This document shows, one piece after another, positions 39,850-48,208 of a stretch of 64,000 nucleotides of DNA. How positions within the stretch are numbered: the stretch's first letter is position 1; the number at the start of each line of letters is the position of its first letter. This stretch comes from Streptomyces sp. F001 (GTDB lineage: Bacteria; Actinomycetota; Actinomycetes; Streptomycetales; Streptomycetaceae): NCBI RefSeq assembly GCF_004187715.1, contig NZ_QZWF01000001.1, positions 62,001 through 126,000 on the forward strand. Direction: 5' to 3'. A program made the translations under genes and the position numbers. Below the pieces are notes generated by a model, which worked only from the letters and a program-made list of their open reading frames with translations, had not been told where the DNA came from and did not search any database.

Positions 39850-40256
39850 CCGTACACCCACTGCGGAACCCCGGCGTCGGTGAAGACGACCCGGACCCTC
39901 GCGCCGATCCGAACGCGGTCCGGCGGAACGGAGTCGAGAGGGGCACCGGCATGACTGACGAGGTTGCCGACCAGCCGTATCCTCGGCGCCTCCGCCACCT
40001 CGACGACAATCACGTTGTACGGCGCCTGCTCGGCGTAGTCGGGCAGCAGCGGCGGATGCGGGACGACGTACGACCAGATCCGCCCGAGCCCGGACATCCG
40101 ACGCCACTCGGACGCGAACGACTGGCAGTGCGGGCAGCAGGGCCGGGGCGGGAAGCGCAGTTCACCGCAGTCGGCGCAGGCCTGGACACGCAGCTCGCCC
40201 TGGGCGGCGTACCGCCAGAAGGGGGCGCCGTCGGGGTCGATGACAGGACTCAGCAT
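39846..40256 (-). CDS. DUF35 zinc-ribbon/OB-fold partner of Ltp
   Basis: 136 residues. Zinc ribbon CADCGELRFPPRPCCPHC and OB-fold (GRIWSYVVPHPPLLPDYAEQ; YNVIVVEVAEAPRIRLVGNL). ATG 40256 has GAGGAG 5 nt upstream and lies 6 bp behind the ltp stop. DUF35 and Ltp proteins form heterodimeric aldolases or acyltransferases in steroid side-chain degradation (Ltp2/ChsH2-DUF35); adjacency here predicts the same type of complex. Confidence 0.88.
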   Translation of the reverse strand: MLSPVIDPDGAPFWRYAAQGELRVQACADCGELRFPPRPCCPHCQSFASEWRRMSGLGRIWSYVVPHPPLLPDYAEQAPYNVIVVEVAEAPRIRLVGNLVSHAGAPLDSVPPDRVRIGARVRVVFTDAGVPQWVYG

Positions 40257-40261
40257 GCTCC

Positions 40262-41410
40262 TCAACTCCTCAGCAGCAGGGCGGAGGTGGGTACCCCCTC
40301 GCCGGCGGTGACCAGGCAGGTGGCGGCGCCCGGGACCTGGGCGGTACCGGTGCCCCGCAGCTGCTTCACGCCCTCGGTGATCAGGTTGAACCCGTGGACA
40401 TAGGCCTCGCTGAGCCCGCCGCCCCCGGTGTTCAGCGGCAGCCGCCCGCCGATCTCGAGGGCGCCGCCCTCCGTGAAGGCGCCGCCCTCACCCCGGTCGC
40501 AGAAGCCGTAGCCCTCCAGGGAGAGCGGTATGAGGGGCGTGAACGCGTCGTAGATCTGGGCGACGTCCACGTCCTGCGGGGTGAAGTCGGCGTGCTTCCA
40601 CAGGTGCCGGGCGGCGGTCCAGGCGGGCCCGGTGAGCGGGTCGTCGTTCCAGTAGTTGACCATTCCGTGGTGCTGGGCGGGCAGGCCCTGGGCGGCGGAG
40701 TGGACGTAGACGGGCCTGCGCCGGCAGTCCCGGGCGCGCTCGCGCGAGACGACGACACAGGCCAACGCCCCGTCCGTCTCCAGGCAGTTGTCGAAGAGGC
40801 AGAGGGGTTCGCTGATCCAGCGGGAGGTCATGTACATCTCGCGGGTGAGGGGGCGGTCGTACATCACCGCGGCGGGGTTCTGGTTGGCCCGGTTGCGGCA
40901 GGCGAGGGCGACGTTGAACAGGTGATCCCGGGTGGCGCCGTACTCGTGCAGATAGCGGCGGGTGAGCATGGCGATCTCGTCGGCCGGGCGGAGCAGCCCG
41001 AAGGGGCGGGTCCACTGGGCGGGTGTGGGGAGTTGGGCGGTGGTGTTCGTCCAGGGCCGCGGCCCGCTGCCCCGCTTCCGGGACCGCCAGGCGACCCCGA
41101 CCGTGGCCTGCCCAGTGGCGATGGCGGCGGCGAGATGGGCGACGGTGGCGCAGGAACCGCCGCCGCCGTAGCCGATCTTGCCGAAGAAGGTGAGGTCACC
41201 GAGCCCGAGGGCCTTGGCGAGCTCCACCTCGTCGGTCTCCTCCATCGTGTACGAGGCCAGGGCGTCGACCTCGCCCGGAGCGATCCCGGCGTCGTCCAGG
41301 GCGGCGAGGACGGCACGGCAGGCGAGGGTCCGCTCGTCCTCGGGAAGCTGCCGGGCGAAGGCGGTCTGCCCGATCCCGACGATGGCCGTCGCATCCTTCA
41401 GCCCTGCCAT
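40262..41410 (-). CDS. Thiolase-fold lipid-transfer protein (Ltp)
   Basis: 382 residues. Thiolase-like core: AIVGIGQTAFARQ, YGGGGSCATVAHLAAAIATG, DNCLETDGALACVVVSRERA, VAQIYDAFTPLIPLSLEGYG, LPLNTGGGGLSEAYVHGFNL. The reactive-cysteine position of true thiolases is in the SCAT/NTGGGG environment, but such Ltp proteins usually act as aldolases with DUF35. ATG 41410 has an ideal GGAGG. First gene of the operon, behind the operator at 41440. Confidence 0.9.
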   Translation of the reverse strand: MAGLKDATAIVGIGQTAFARQLPEDERTLACRAVLAALDDAGIAPGEVDALASYTMEETDEVELAKALGLGDLTFFGKIGYGGGGSCATVAHLAAAIATGQATVGVAWRSRKRGSGPRPWTNTTAQLPTPAQWTRPFGLLRPADEIAMLTRRYLHEYGATRDHLFNVALACRNRANQNPAAVMYDRPLTREMYMTSRWISEPLCLFDNCLETDGALACVVVSRERARDCRRRPVYVHSAAQGLPAQHHGMVNYWNDDPLTGPAWTAARHLWKHADFTPQDVDVAQIYDAFTPLIPLSLEGYGFCDRGEGGAFTEGGALEIGGRLPLNTGGGGLSEAYVHGFNLITEGVKQLRGTGTAQVPGAATCLVTAGEGVPTSALLLRS

Positions 41411-41439
41411 GAGCACACCTCCACGCCGGAACCGGCTTG

Positions 41440-41454
41440 CTGACAGTCCGTCAG
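41440..41454. promoter_or_regulatory. TetR-type operator, Ltp side
   Basis: CTGACA GTC CGTCAG (11/12), 29 bp from the ltp start (41410, minus). Confidence 0.75.
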
Positions 41455-41466
41455 GCTAGCGCTAAT

Positions 41467-41481
41467 CTGACGGACAGTCAG
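41467..41481. promoter_or_regulatory. TetR-type operator, FadD side
   Basis: CTGACG GAC AGTCAG (11/12), 21 bp from the ligase start at 41503 and centred 27 bp from the other site. Confidence 0.75.
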
Positions 41482-41502
41482 CTACGTGTTCGGGAGGCCG
41501 GT

Positions 41503-43092
41503 GTGCGCGGAGACGTGGAGTGGGGCAGCATTCCGGGGCTGGTACGGAGCGCGGCCGAGCGGTACGGCGACGCCGAGGCGGTCGTGGAGGGCCGGACGAG
41601 GATCTCGTACGCCGAACTGGGCGCCCGCGTGGAACGCGCGGCCGCGGCCTGCCTGGCGAACGGGGTGTCGCCGGGGGACCGCGTCGCCATCTGGGCGCCG
41701 AACTCACTGGACTGGATCGTCTCGGCGCTGGGCGCGGTGTCGGCCGGGGCGGTCCTGGTCCCGCTGAACACCCGCTTCAAGGGCACGGAGGCAGCCGACG
41801 TCCTGCAGCGCAGCCGGGCCCGCCTGCTGTTCGTGACGGGCACGTTCCTGGGCACGTCGTACGTGGCGTCGTTGCGGCGGGCCGCGGGGGAAGGGCCCGG
41901 GAACGGCCGGGGCCCACTGCCCGGACTGCCCTCCCTGGAGCAGGTGGTGGTCCTGTCGGACGACGCCCCGGCCGACTTCCGCACCTGGAAGGACTTCCTG
42001 GCGAGCGGCGACACGGTACGGGAGTCCGCCGTACGCTCCCGCGCATCCCAGGTCGACCCGTCCTGGCCGTCGGACATCATCTTCACCTCGGGCACGACCG
42101 GCCGCCCCAAGGGCGCGGTGATCACCCACGCTCAGACCCTCCGCGCATACGAGGTGTGGAGCGACCTGGCCGGCCTGCGCCACGACGACCGCTACCTCAT
42201 CGTGAACCCCTTCTTCCACACCTTCGGCTACAAGGCCGGCATCCTGGCCTGCCTGATGCGCGGCGCGACGATGATCCCCCAGCCGGTGTTCACCGCGACG
42301 ACCGCCCTGGCGAACATCGCGGCGGAACGCGTCTCCGTCCTCCCCGGTCCGCCCGCCCTCCACCAGTCCCTCCTGGACCACGCCTCCCGCGACGCCCACG
42401 ACCTGTCGGCGCTGCGCCTGGTGGTGACCGGCGCGGCGGTGGTCCCGCTCCGCCTGGTCGAACGGCTGCGCGGCGAACTCGGCGTGGAGACGGTCCTCAC
42501 GGCGTACGGCCTCTCCGAAGCGAGCGGCATCGTCACGATGTGCCGCCGCGGCGACGACCCCACGGTGATCGCATCGACGTCCGGCCGGGCCGTCCCGGGC
42601 ACGGAGGTACGGGTCGATGCTCCCTTCGGCACCCCCGGCGAGGTCCTCGTCCGCGGCTTCAACGTCATGCGCGGCTACTTCGAGGACCCGGCGGCCACGG
42701 CGGAGGTCCTGACACCGGACGGCTGGCTGCGCACCGGCGACGTGGGCGTCCTGGACGAGGCGGGCAACCTGCGCATCACCGACCGCATCAAGGACATGTT
42801 CATCGTCGGCGGCTTCAACGCCTACCCCGCGGAGATAGAGCAGGTCCTCGGCCTGCATCCGGACGTGTCCGACGTCGCCGTCATCGGCGTACCGGACGCT
42901 CGCCTGGGCGAGGTCGGCAAGGCGTACGTGGTACGCCGCGCGGGGGCCGTACTGACCGGGGACGACCTGATCGCATGGGCACGCCGGGAGATGGCGAACT
43001 ACAAGGTGCCGCGGACGGTGGAGTTCGTGGGGGAACTGCCGCGGAACGCGAGCGGGAAGGTGGTGAAGGGGGAGCTCAGGGCACGCCGGTGA
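41503..43092 (+). CDS. FadD3-like acyl-CoA synthetase (AMP-forming)
   Basis: 529 residues. Adenylation enzyme motifs: IFTSGTTGRPKGAVITH (P-loop), TAYGLSEASGIVTM, DGWLRTGDVGVLD, GKVVKGEL with catalytic Lys. GTG 41503 follows GGGAGG. Among fatty-acid ligases the N-terminal and core segments look like FadD3, which activates the steroid CD-ring acid HIP, but substrate is not determinable here. Divergent from the ltp operon with a double operator between. Confidence 0.9.
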   Translation: MRGDVEWGSIPGLVRSAAERYGDAEAVVEGRTRISYAELGARVERAAAACLANGVSPGDRVAIWAPNSLDWIVSALGAVSAGAVLVPLNTRFKGTEAADVLQRSRARLLFVTGTFLGTSYVASLRRAAGEGPGNGRGPLPGLPSLEQVVVLSDDAPADFRTWKDFLASGDTVRESAVRSRASQVDPSWPSDIIFTSGTTGRPKGAVITHAQTLRAYEVWSDLAGLRHDDRYLIVNPFFHTFGYKAGILACLMRGATMIPQPVFTATTALANIAAERVSVLPGPPALHQSLLDHASRDAHDLSALRLVVTGAAVVPLRLVERLRGELGVETVLTAYGLSEASGIVTMCRRGDDPTVIASTSGRAVPGTEVRVDAPFGTPGEVLVRGFNVMRGYFEDPAATAEVLTPDGWLRTGDVGVLDEAGNLRITDRIKDMFIVGGFNAYPAEIEQVLGLHPDVSDVAVIGVPDARLGEVGKAYVVRRAGAVLTGDDLIAWARREMANYKVPRTVEFVGELPRNASGKVVKGELRARR

Positions 43093-43096
43093 AGAG

Positions 43097-44472
43097 TCAC
43101 CTGGAGGCGGTTTCCGCCTTACGGTGCTGCCGCGGCCGGGGCGGCGGACCCAGGTCACCGGAGTGCACCGAGCGGGCGTCGACGGAACCGGACCGGCGCC
43201 GCCACCCGCCGGGCACCTCGGCCATGACGAGCCCCAGGGTGACCCAGAACAGGCTGTCGATGCGGTCGAGGTTGGCCGGGTGGTCCAGCATGCACATCAG
43301 GAAGAAGCCGGTCAGCGCGGCCAGCCCGACCGTGCCGATCACCGACTTGGCCCGGGCGGCCCGGGCGGCCGAGATCCAGGCGACCACGGTCACGGAGAGG
43401 ATGGCGAGCAGACCGAGGGGCCCGGTCTCGACGAGCCAGTTCAGCCACAGGTTGTGGGCGTGCACGAAGACCCGGTCGCCGTCCGCCCCGGCCGATATGA
43501 CGGCCCCCGACCGCCCGAGGCCCACGCCCAGCGGATTGTCCGCGGCGATGTCCAGGGCCGCGTTCCAGGCCTGCCCGCGCACGCCGAGCGAGTCCCCGGC
43601 CCGCGACACGACGGCGATGGCAGCCCCCGCTCCGACGAGTATCACGAGCCCCACCCCCGCCAGGATCCGCCGCTGGGCCCGGTCGGCGAGCCGCGGCGCC
43701 AGCCAGTAGGCCCCGCCCAGCACCAGCAGCCCGGCCGCCCCGCCACATACCCGGCACGGGAGAAGGTGGTGAGCAGTGCCCCGTGTCCCAGGGCGCCGAC
43801 GAGGACGATCGCGGTACGGGCGGTCCGCTCGTCCACGGACACGGCGGCGAGCAGCACGAACGGCAGCAACAGGACCAGAAAGGCGGCGAGCAGATTGGGA
43901 TTGGCGAACGTCCCGACGGCCCGTATCAGCGCCCCGTCGCCGCCCGTCGCACAGGACACGTCGGCGAGGAGGCCGGTACGGCAGAAGCCGGTCGGCGTCT
44001 CATTGGTCACCTGGGAGAAGGCCACCGCCCCGGCCGCCGCCACACCGGCCAGCGCGAGCAGCCCGACCGCCCGCCAGGACTCGGGCTGGGTGCGGCGCAG
44101 ACCGACGACCAGGTAGTAGCAGCCGACGACGGTGAGCAGTCCGCGCAACGGCGCGGTGGGATGGCCGCCCAGGTAGGTGACGGCCAGAGCGGTGAGGAGC
44201 AGCGCGGCGACGGGCAGGTCGAGCCGGGTACGAAAGTCACGCAGCCGGGCCCGGGCACGCCCCCGCACGGGCACGATCAGCGCGATCAGCCCGATCACCA
44301 GCAGCAGCCGCACCGGCGTCACGACCCCGACGAGCGGGTCGTCCGGAAAGAAGTCGGTCGCACCGTCCACCAGCACGACGGCCGCCACAGCGAGCGGCAC
44401 GAACTGTACGAACTGAGCAAAGGCCCCCGGCAGTCCAGAGCCGGTCGCCGCGGAGGTCCGGTCGTATGCCAT
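43097..44472 (-). pseudogene. O-antigen ligase-like membrane protein, one frame break near 43740
   Basis: ATG 44472 gives about 245 residues with seven to eight hydrophobic helices (FAQFVQFVPLAVAAVVLVDG; LLTVVGCYYLVVGLRR; LIRAVGTFANPNLLAAFLVL). The frame breaks at a G-run (43740-43745) after TFSRAGYVAG, and the C-terminal part (LGGAYWLAPRLADRAQRRIL; NPLGVGLGRSG; HAHNLWLNWLVETGPLGLLA) reads in another frame to 43097. This matches Wzy/RfaL-like O-antigen ligase or polymerase family proteins (about 455 aa corrected). In Streptomyces they are of unknown polysaccharide role. Confidence 0.8.
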
Positions 44473-44723
44473 GGCACCCGAGCGTGGCGGCGCGGGACGT
44501 ACTGCGGGTGTCGGAGTTGCTAACGGTGCGGAGCGGCTGGGGGGCCGGGGCGCGGATTCGGTCTCGCTGGCGGGGTGGAGTGGGGTTGGGGTGGAGTGGG
44601 GTGGTGGCGGACGGTGGTGCGGCGGGACGCCGGCCGGCGACGGCGTCCCGCGGCGGGTCGGTCTGGCTGCCGGTGATCAGCGATCAGCCGTCAGCCGCCG
44701 AGGTGTTGGCCGACGGTAGCCGT

Positions 44724-45176
44724 TCATCCGAAGGCACGCACGGCCTGGTAGTACGTCCACGCCGTGCTGTTGCAGGCGGTCTTGGTCCCGCCGCTGTAGT
44801 TGTTGCAGACGCGCTTGAGGTCCTCGTAGAAGGCGCTGTCCAGGCGGGCCTTGTTGGCGTCGAAGGCGCCTGCCGCCTTGTAGTTGCGGTAGCCGAAGTC
44901 GTGACGGGCGCAGGACATGGCGAAGGGGAAGCCGAACGGGTTGTCCGGCGAGGAGGAGCAGTAGTCGGTCGACCAGTCGAAGGCGTACGCCGACCAGGCG
45001 GCCTGGTTCGTACGGGCGGCGGCCCAGGTGTTGTAGCTGGACGCGCTGGTCTGCGTCCAACTGGCGAGGACCTGCGGCTTGTCGGCCGGAGCGGCGGTGG
45101 CGGCGGTCGCGGTACCGACGACGGCGACCAGGGAGAGAGTCGAGGCGGCAAGAGCAGTGGCGAGTCTGCGGTGCAT
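44724..45176 (-). CDS. Secreted phospholipase A2
   Basis: 150 residues. Signal peptide (RRLATALAASTLSLVAVVGT ATAATAAPA) then a prokaryotic PLA2 fold with the His-Asp catalytic segment CARHDFGYRNY (about residues 92-102) and four cysteines for two disulfides. Hydrolyses the sn-2 ester of phospholipids outside the cell, usually Ca-dependent. ATG 45176 has GGAGG 8 nt upstream. The 45177-45362 gap holds its promoter; ATGGGCCATTAACT with AT-rich bases near 45270 is the least GC-rich part. Confidence 0.88.
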   Translation of the reverse strand: MHRRLATALAASTLSLVAVVGTATAATAAPADKPQVLASWTQTSASSYNTWAAARTNQAAWSAYAFDWSTDYCSSSPDNPFGFPFAMSCARHDFGYRNYKAAGAFDANKARLDSAFYEDLKRVCNNYSGGTKTACNSTAWTYYQAVRAFG

Positions 45177-45608
45177 CCCACACCTCCATGAGGCTGCTGC
45201 CCGCCCATCGGGCAACAGGTTCATGACAAGAGGATCGGCATCGCACCCATGCCTTTACACCTCATGTGCCCTAATGGGCCATTAACTCTTGGACATGACG
45301 GGCGTTCAACACATGAACGGACACCGGGAGTTAGCAGTCTCTGCGGCACCCGCCGACTGGTGAGGTGGCCGTCGGGGCCGCCCGCTTCTTTGTCAGTGTC
45401 GTGCTTCCGCGAGGCGAGTAAAGGGCGCTCCACTCCGCTGCGCTGCGTTCCGCGTCGGCTGCGCCGATCGGCCTGCGGCCGACCCTTGACTCGGCTCGCT
45501 CCAGCACGGGTGAGAAGCGAGCGGGCGGCCCGGAAAGGCGGGTGCCCAGGTCGGCCGGCCATGCGGGTGGGGTGGGGGTTGGCCGGGGTGGGGGCGCGTC
45601 AGCGTCTC

Positions 45609-45929
45609 GCATGCACGCCGGGTGGGGTTGGCGGCTTGCGGATGGTGGGTGGCTGGGGCGCGTCGGCAGGGGTGGGGCACGCCGGGTCGGCTTGGCGGCA
45701 TTCGGCCGGTGGGTGGTTGGGGCGCGTCGGCAGGGTGGGGCACGCCGGGTCGGCTTGGCGCATTCGGCCGTGGTGGTTGGGGCGCGTCGGCAGGGTGGGG
45801 CACGTCGGGTGGGCTTGGCGGCAAGCGGCCCGGTGGGGGGGCTGGGGCGGACGCGGCAGTCCGTCCGGGCATGCCGGGTCGGCTCAGCGGCATCGGGCCG
45901 GTGGATGGTGGGCGGGTGGCAGCGTCCGG
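45609..45929. repeat. Degenerate tandem repeat, about five 60-69-bp units
   Basis: Units begin CACGCCGGGTCGGCTTGGCG and recur at about 45613, 45677, 45740, 45800 and 45869. Related inverted units lie at about 46210-46370. Within the left half of the inverted-repeat locus. Confidence 0.75.
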
Positions 45930-46014
45930 GATCTGTGACTGGCAAGGCGTCCCCCGTGGCTCCGGTGCCAGACGCTGGCACTGGCACTGGCGCTGTCGCT
46001 GTCGCTGGACCAGC

Positions 46015-46091
46015 AATTGGCCGCTTTCGGCCACCCAGCAGGGGAGAAAGCCCAGGTGGGACTGCCTGCCCGTGGCCCAAATCGGCCAATT
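46015..46091. repeat. 75-bp palindromic element, copy A
   Basis: Ends AATTGGCCG and CGGCCAATT are perfect inverted repeats. Inside, TGGCCG CTTT CGGCCA is a further palindrome. Copy B is at 47661-47734. It sits at the centre of the inverted-repeat locus. Confidence 0.7.
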
Positions 46092-46609
46092 ACCTGCCGG
46101 GGTGCGGTCCGTGAGGCTGGTGTGACAGCAGTGACCTGCCAGGGCGCCACCGGCGAGTCCGCGTCCCCGCCCCGCGTCCCTGCCCCGCCCGCGGGGCCTC
46201 CCGCCGGGCGGAGGCCGCCAAGCCGACCCGGCCTGCCCCACCCCTGCTGGCGCACCCCAACCACCCACCACCCGCAAGCCGCCAAACCGAGCCGGCGTCC
46301 CCCCACCCCGCCGCCGCGACCCCCCACAAGCCCACCGCTCGCCGCCAAGCCCACCCGGCGTGCATGCGAGGCGCGACCGCGCCCGCCAACCCCGGCCCGC
46401 TCCGCAGCCGACGGAGGTGGCCGCCCGCCTCGGCCACCGCCTTTCCGGGCCGCTCGCTCGCTTCTCACCCGTGCTGGAGCGAGGCGAGTCAAGGGTGGCC
46501 CGCAGGGCCATCGCCGAAGGCGACGCGGAACGCAGCGCAGCGGAGTGGAGCGCCCTTTACTCGCCTCGCGGAAGCACGACACTGGCCAAGAAGCGAGCGG
46601 CCCCGACGG

Positions 46610-47581
46610 TCACTGAACGTCGTCGACGAGGTGAGGTCGGCGTTCACTTCGGGGCACTGCGGTTGTCGCCAATGCCGTACGGATCTGCTGGATCACCTGC
46701 GCGGGGCGGTGGAAGACGTCCTCGGCGGTGAAGCGGAGGACGAGTCGGACCTCGGGGCACTGCTGGAGCTGGTTGAAGCGGGCCACGTCGCGGCGATGGG
46801 AGTTGCGGGTGCCGTGATAGGCGTACCCCTCGATCTCGACGGCCAGGCCTGCCTGGCGGAAGAGGAAGTCGAGAATGATGCGGCGGCCGCTCGGGGTGCG
46901 GAGTTCGACTTGGGACTCGGGGCGTAGTCCGGCGTCGTACATGCGCAGGCGGGCGATGGTCTCGGCCGGCGATCCGGCGCGGGGGTCGCATAGGCGCAGC
47001 CACTTGAGGGCTCGGGTCGTCCCACGGTGAGAGGTGTCGAGAAGCGCGGCGGAGATCGCGTCGAGGTCGGTCAGCGGGGCGCGGCGTACGCCTCCGACCC
47101 TGCGACAGGTGAGGGCTGACTCCACGGCGACGACCGCCTCGTCCCTCGGCTCGGTCCGCAGCAGGTCGGCGACCGTGCGCACCGCCCCGGTGACGCGTAG
47201 GCCCTGCCGCTCCGCCACGTCTCCGTCGCTGAGAGGGATGCGATGCACGCGCACGCCCGCGCCCCCGCGTCGGAGGGCCAGGGCCGGGTCGGTGAACTCA
47301 AGAGGTGCGCGAGTGGCCGGGGTGAGCGTCTCGATCCGCCAGAGGGCAGCCGCTGAACGGTGGCTGACGACGAGCCTCGGCCTGAGCAACTGCGCTGCTC
47401 GGAGCCGTGTGTGCCAGTCCTGCCCCCGCCCCGGCTCGATCCAGGTGCCGTTCTGGAACTGCGTCCAGCCCTCGGCCCGGAGAGCCCGGAGAAGACTCCG
47501 TGCAGGCCAGCCGGCGGCGACCGCACGCGAGGTGAGAAGGACGCCTCCCTGCGCCAACTTCTGCAACGCCGTTCGCTCCAC
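46610..47581 (-). CDS. AbiEi-like antitoxin domain plus DUF559 (Vsr-like nuclease fold) protein
   Basis: 323 residues from GTG 47581 (VERTALQKLAQGG). Residues 1-60 resemble the AbiEi_4 winged-helix antitoxin domain (GGVLLTSRAVAAGWPARSLL; WTQFQNGTWIEPG); residues about 215-310 are a DUF559/Vsr-like endonuclease fold (SGRRIILDFLFRQAGLAVEI EGYAYHG; RDVARFNQLQQ). Such genes are common in actinobacteria; function is unproven. An upstream open frame reaches 47803, but no domain lies there. Copy B of the 75-bp element lies 80-153 bp upstream, so it may bind its own promoter. Confidence 0.8.
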   Translation of the reverse strand: MERTALQKLAQGGVLLTSRAVAAGWPARSLLRALRAEGWTQFQNGTWIEPGRGQDWHTRLRAAQLLRPRLVVSHRSAAALWRIETLTPATRAPLEFTDPALALRRGGAGVRVHRIPLSDGDVAERQGLRVTGAVRTVADLLRTEPRDEAVVAVESALTCRRVGGVRRAPLTDLDAISAALLDTSHRGTTRALKWLRLCDPRAGSPAETIARLRMYDAGLRPESQVELRTPSGRRIILDFLFRQAGLAVEIEGYAYHGTRNSHRRDVARFNQLQQCPEVRLVLRFTAEDVFHRPAQVIQQIRTALATTAVPRSERRPHLVDDVQ

Positions 47582-47660
47582 CCCACCAAGATCGCAAAGT
47601 TGGCGGTGCTTCCGTCCGCCCTGTGGATAACCTCGCTTGCCTCTCCGTGGAGACAGGAGG

Positions 47661-47734
47661 AATTGGCCGGTTTCGGCCAGCCGGAGGGGCTGTCGGGAGG
47701 GAATCGAAGGGTGGGTTGGCCGAGAGCGGCCAAT
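47661..47734. repeat. 75-bp palindromic element, copy B
   Basis: Contains TTGGCCG GTTT CGGCCA (47663-47679) and the perfect TTGGCCG AGAG CGGCCAA (47715-47732), centred 53 bp apart. It lies upstream of the AbiEi/DUF559 gene, in the 265-bp gap 47582-47846. Confidence 0.7.
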
Positions 47735-47789
47735 CATCGTCGGCGTGAGGGCCTGAGTCGAGCGTATGTCACTGCTCTTGGCACACCTC

Positions 47790-47824
47790 GGCCGCGACGG
47801 CACCCCCTCCGTGCCGTCGCGGCC
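47790..47824. terminator. 14-bp hairpin downstream of afsS
   Basis: GGCCGCGACGGCAC (47790-47803) and GTGCCGTCGCGGCC (47811-47824) form a perfect stem with a 7-nt loop. It follows the afsS stop (47847, minus). Likely its terminator. Confidence 0.8.
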
Positions 47825-47846
47825 GGTCCCCGTTGAAGAAGGACTC

Positions 47847-48011
47847 TCAGGCCTCTTCGCCGGTGACGTGCGTGTCCTGCGGCTTGGCCGTGCCGCCGTC
47901 GGTGCTCGTCACGTGGGTGTCGAGCGGCTTGGTGGTGCCGTCGTCGACGTCCGTGACGTGGGTGTCCTGCGGCTTGACGGTGCCGTCGTCCTTCTTCGCT
48001 GCGTCGGCCAT
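47847..48011 (-). CDS. afsS: AfsS-like small antibiotic-regulatory protein
   Basis: 54 residues containing three repeats of a DTHVT-ending unit (DGTVKPQDTHVT; DGTTKPLDTHVT; GGTAKPQDTHVT), the hallmark repeat of AfsS. ATG 48011 has AGGAG upstream (CAGGAGTTGGACACC). It lies directly downstream of, and is oriented with, afsR, as in S. coelicolor. AfsS is the AfsR-activated integrator that raises actinorhodin/undecylprodigiosin-type antibiotic synthesis; biochemical activity is unknown. It is slightly shorter than the 63-aa S. coelicolor protein. Confidence 0.88.
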   Translation of the reverse strand: MADAAKKDDGTVKPQDTHVTDVDDGTTKPLDTHVTSTDGGTAKPQDTHVTGEEA

Positions 48012-48175
48012 GGTGTCCAACTCCTGTAGCAGTGGTGGATGGGCCCGCCCGGCAACTCCCCCGTGGGTCGCCGGGCGGGTTGTACAAGGCCGTTCACCCT
48101 AGTGGTGAGGCCTGCGCCCGACCCGTCTGCCCCCCGACGCGACGGATCGTCATGCAGGAGAGAGTGCCGGGTGGC

Positions 48176-48193
48176 GATAAACGAACGATGAAC
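48176..48193 (-). promoter_or_regulatory. Candidate AfsR/PhoP box of the afsS promoter
   Basis: Direct repeats GTTCATC and GTTTATC (read on the minus strand), 11 nt apart, about 165-182 bp upstream of the afsS ATG and just past the afsR stop. They match the direct-repeat type bound by AfsR and PhoP at S. coelicolor afsS. Confidence 0.6.
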
Positions 48194-48208
48194 GCGCCCT
48201 CATGGAGC

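Larger units (their letters stand above)
45363..46613. repeat. 1.25-kb imperfect inverted-repeat locus with GC-rich tandem repeats
   Basis: The outer arms (about 45366-45543 and 46436-46610) match in inverted orientation over about 175 bp (shared core GAGGCGAGTAAAGGGCGCTC). The inner parts are also inverted copies of each other and contain the CATGCACGCCGGGTGGG motif. The middle (about 45.95-46.15 kb) is not repeated between arms. No supported gene: open frames here are Gly/Arg/Pro-rich repeats with no domain. The right arm ends at the stop codon of the DUF559 gene (46610). Confidence 0.8.

Noticed and set aside
45609..45929. Possible CRISPR array
   Set aside because: The 60-69-bp units are contiguous and degenerate, with no constant spacer and no cas genes near.
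45249..46511. Open frames made of Gly/Arg/Trp-rich repeats in the inverted-repeat locus
   Set aside because: Periodic frames follow the tandem DNA repeats, lack any domain and exist on both strands; they are by-products of the repeat.
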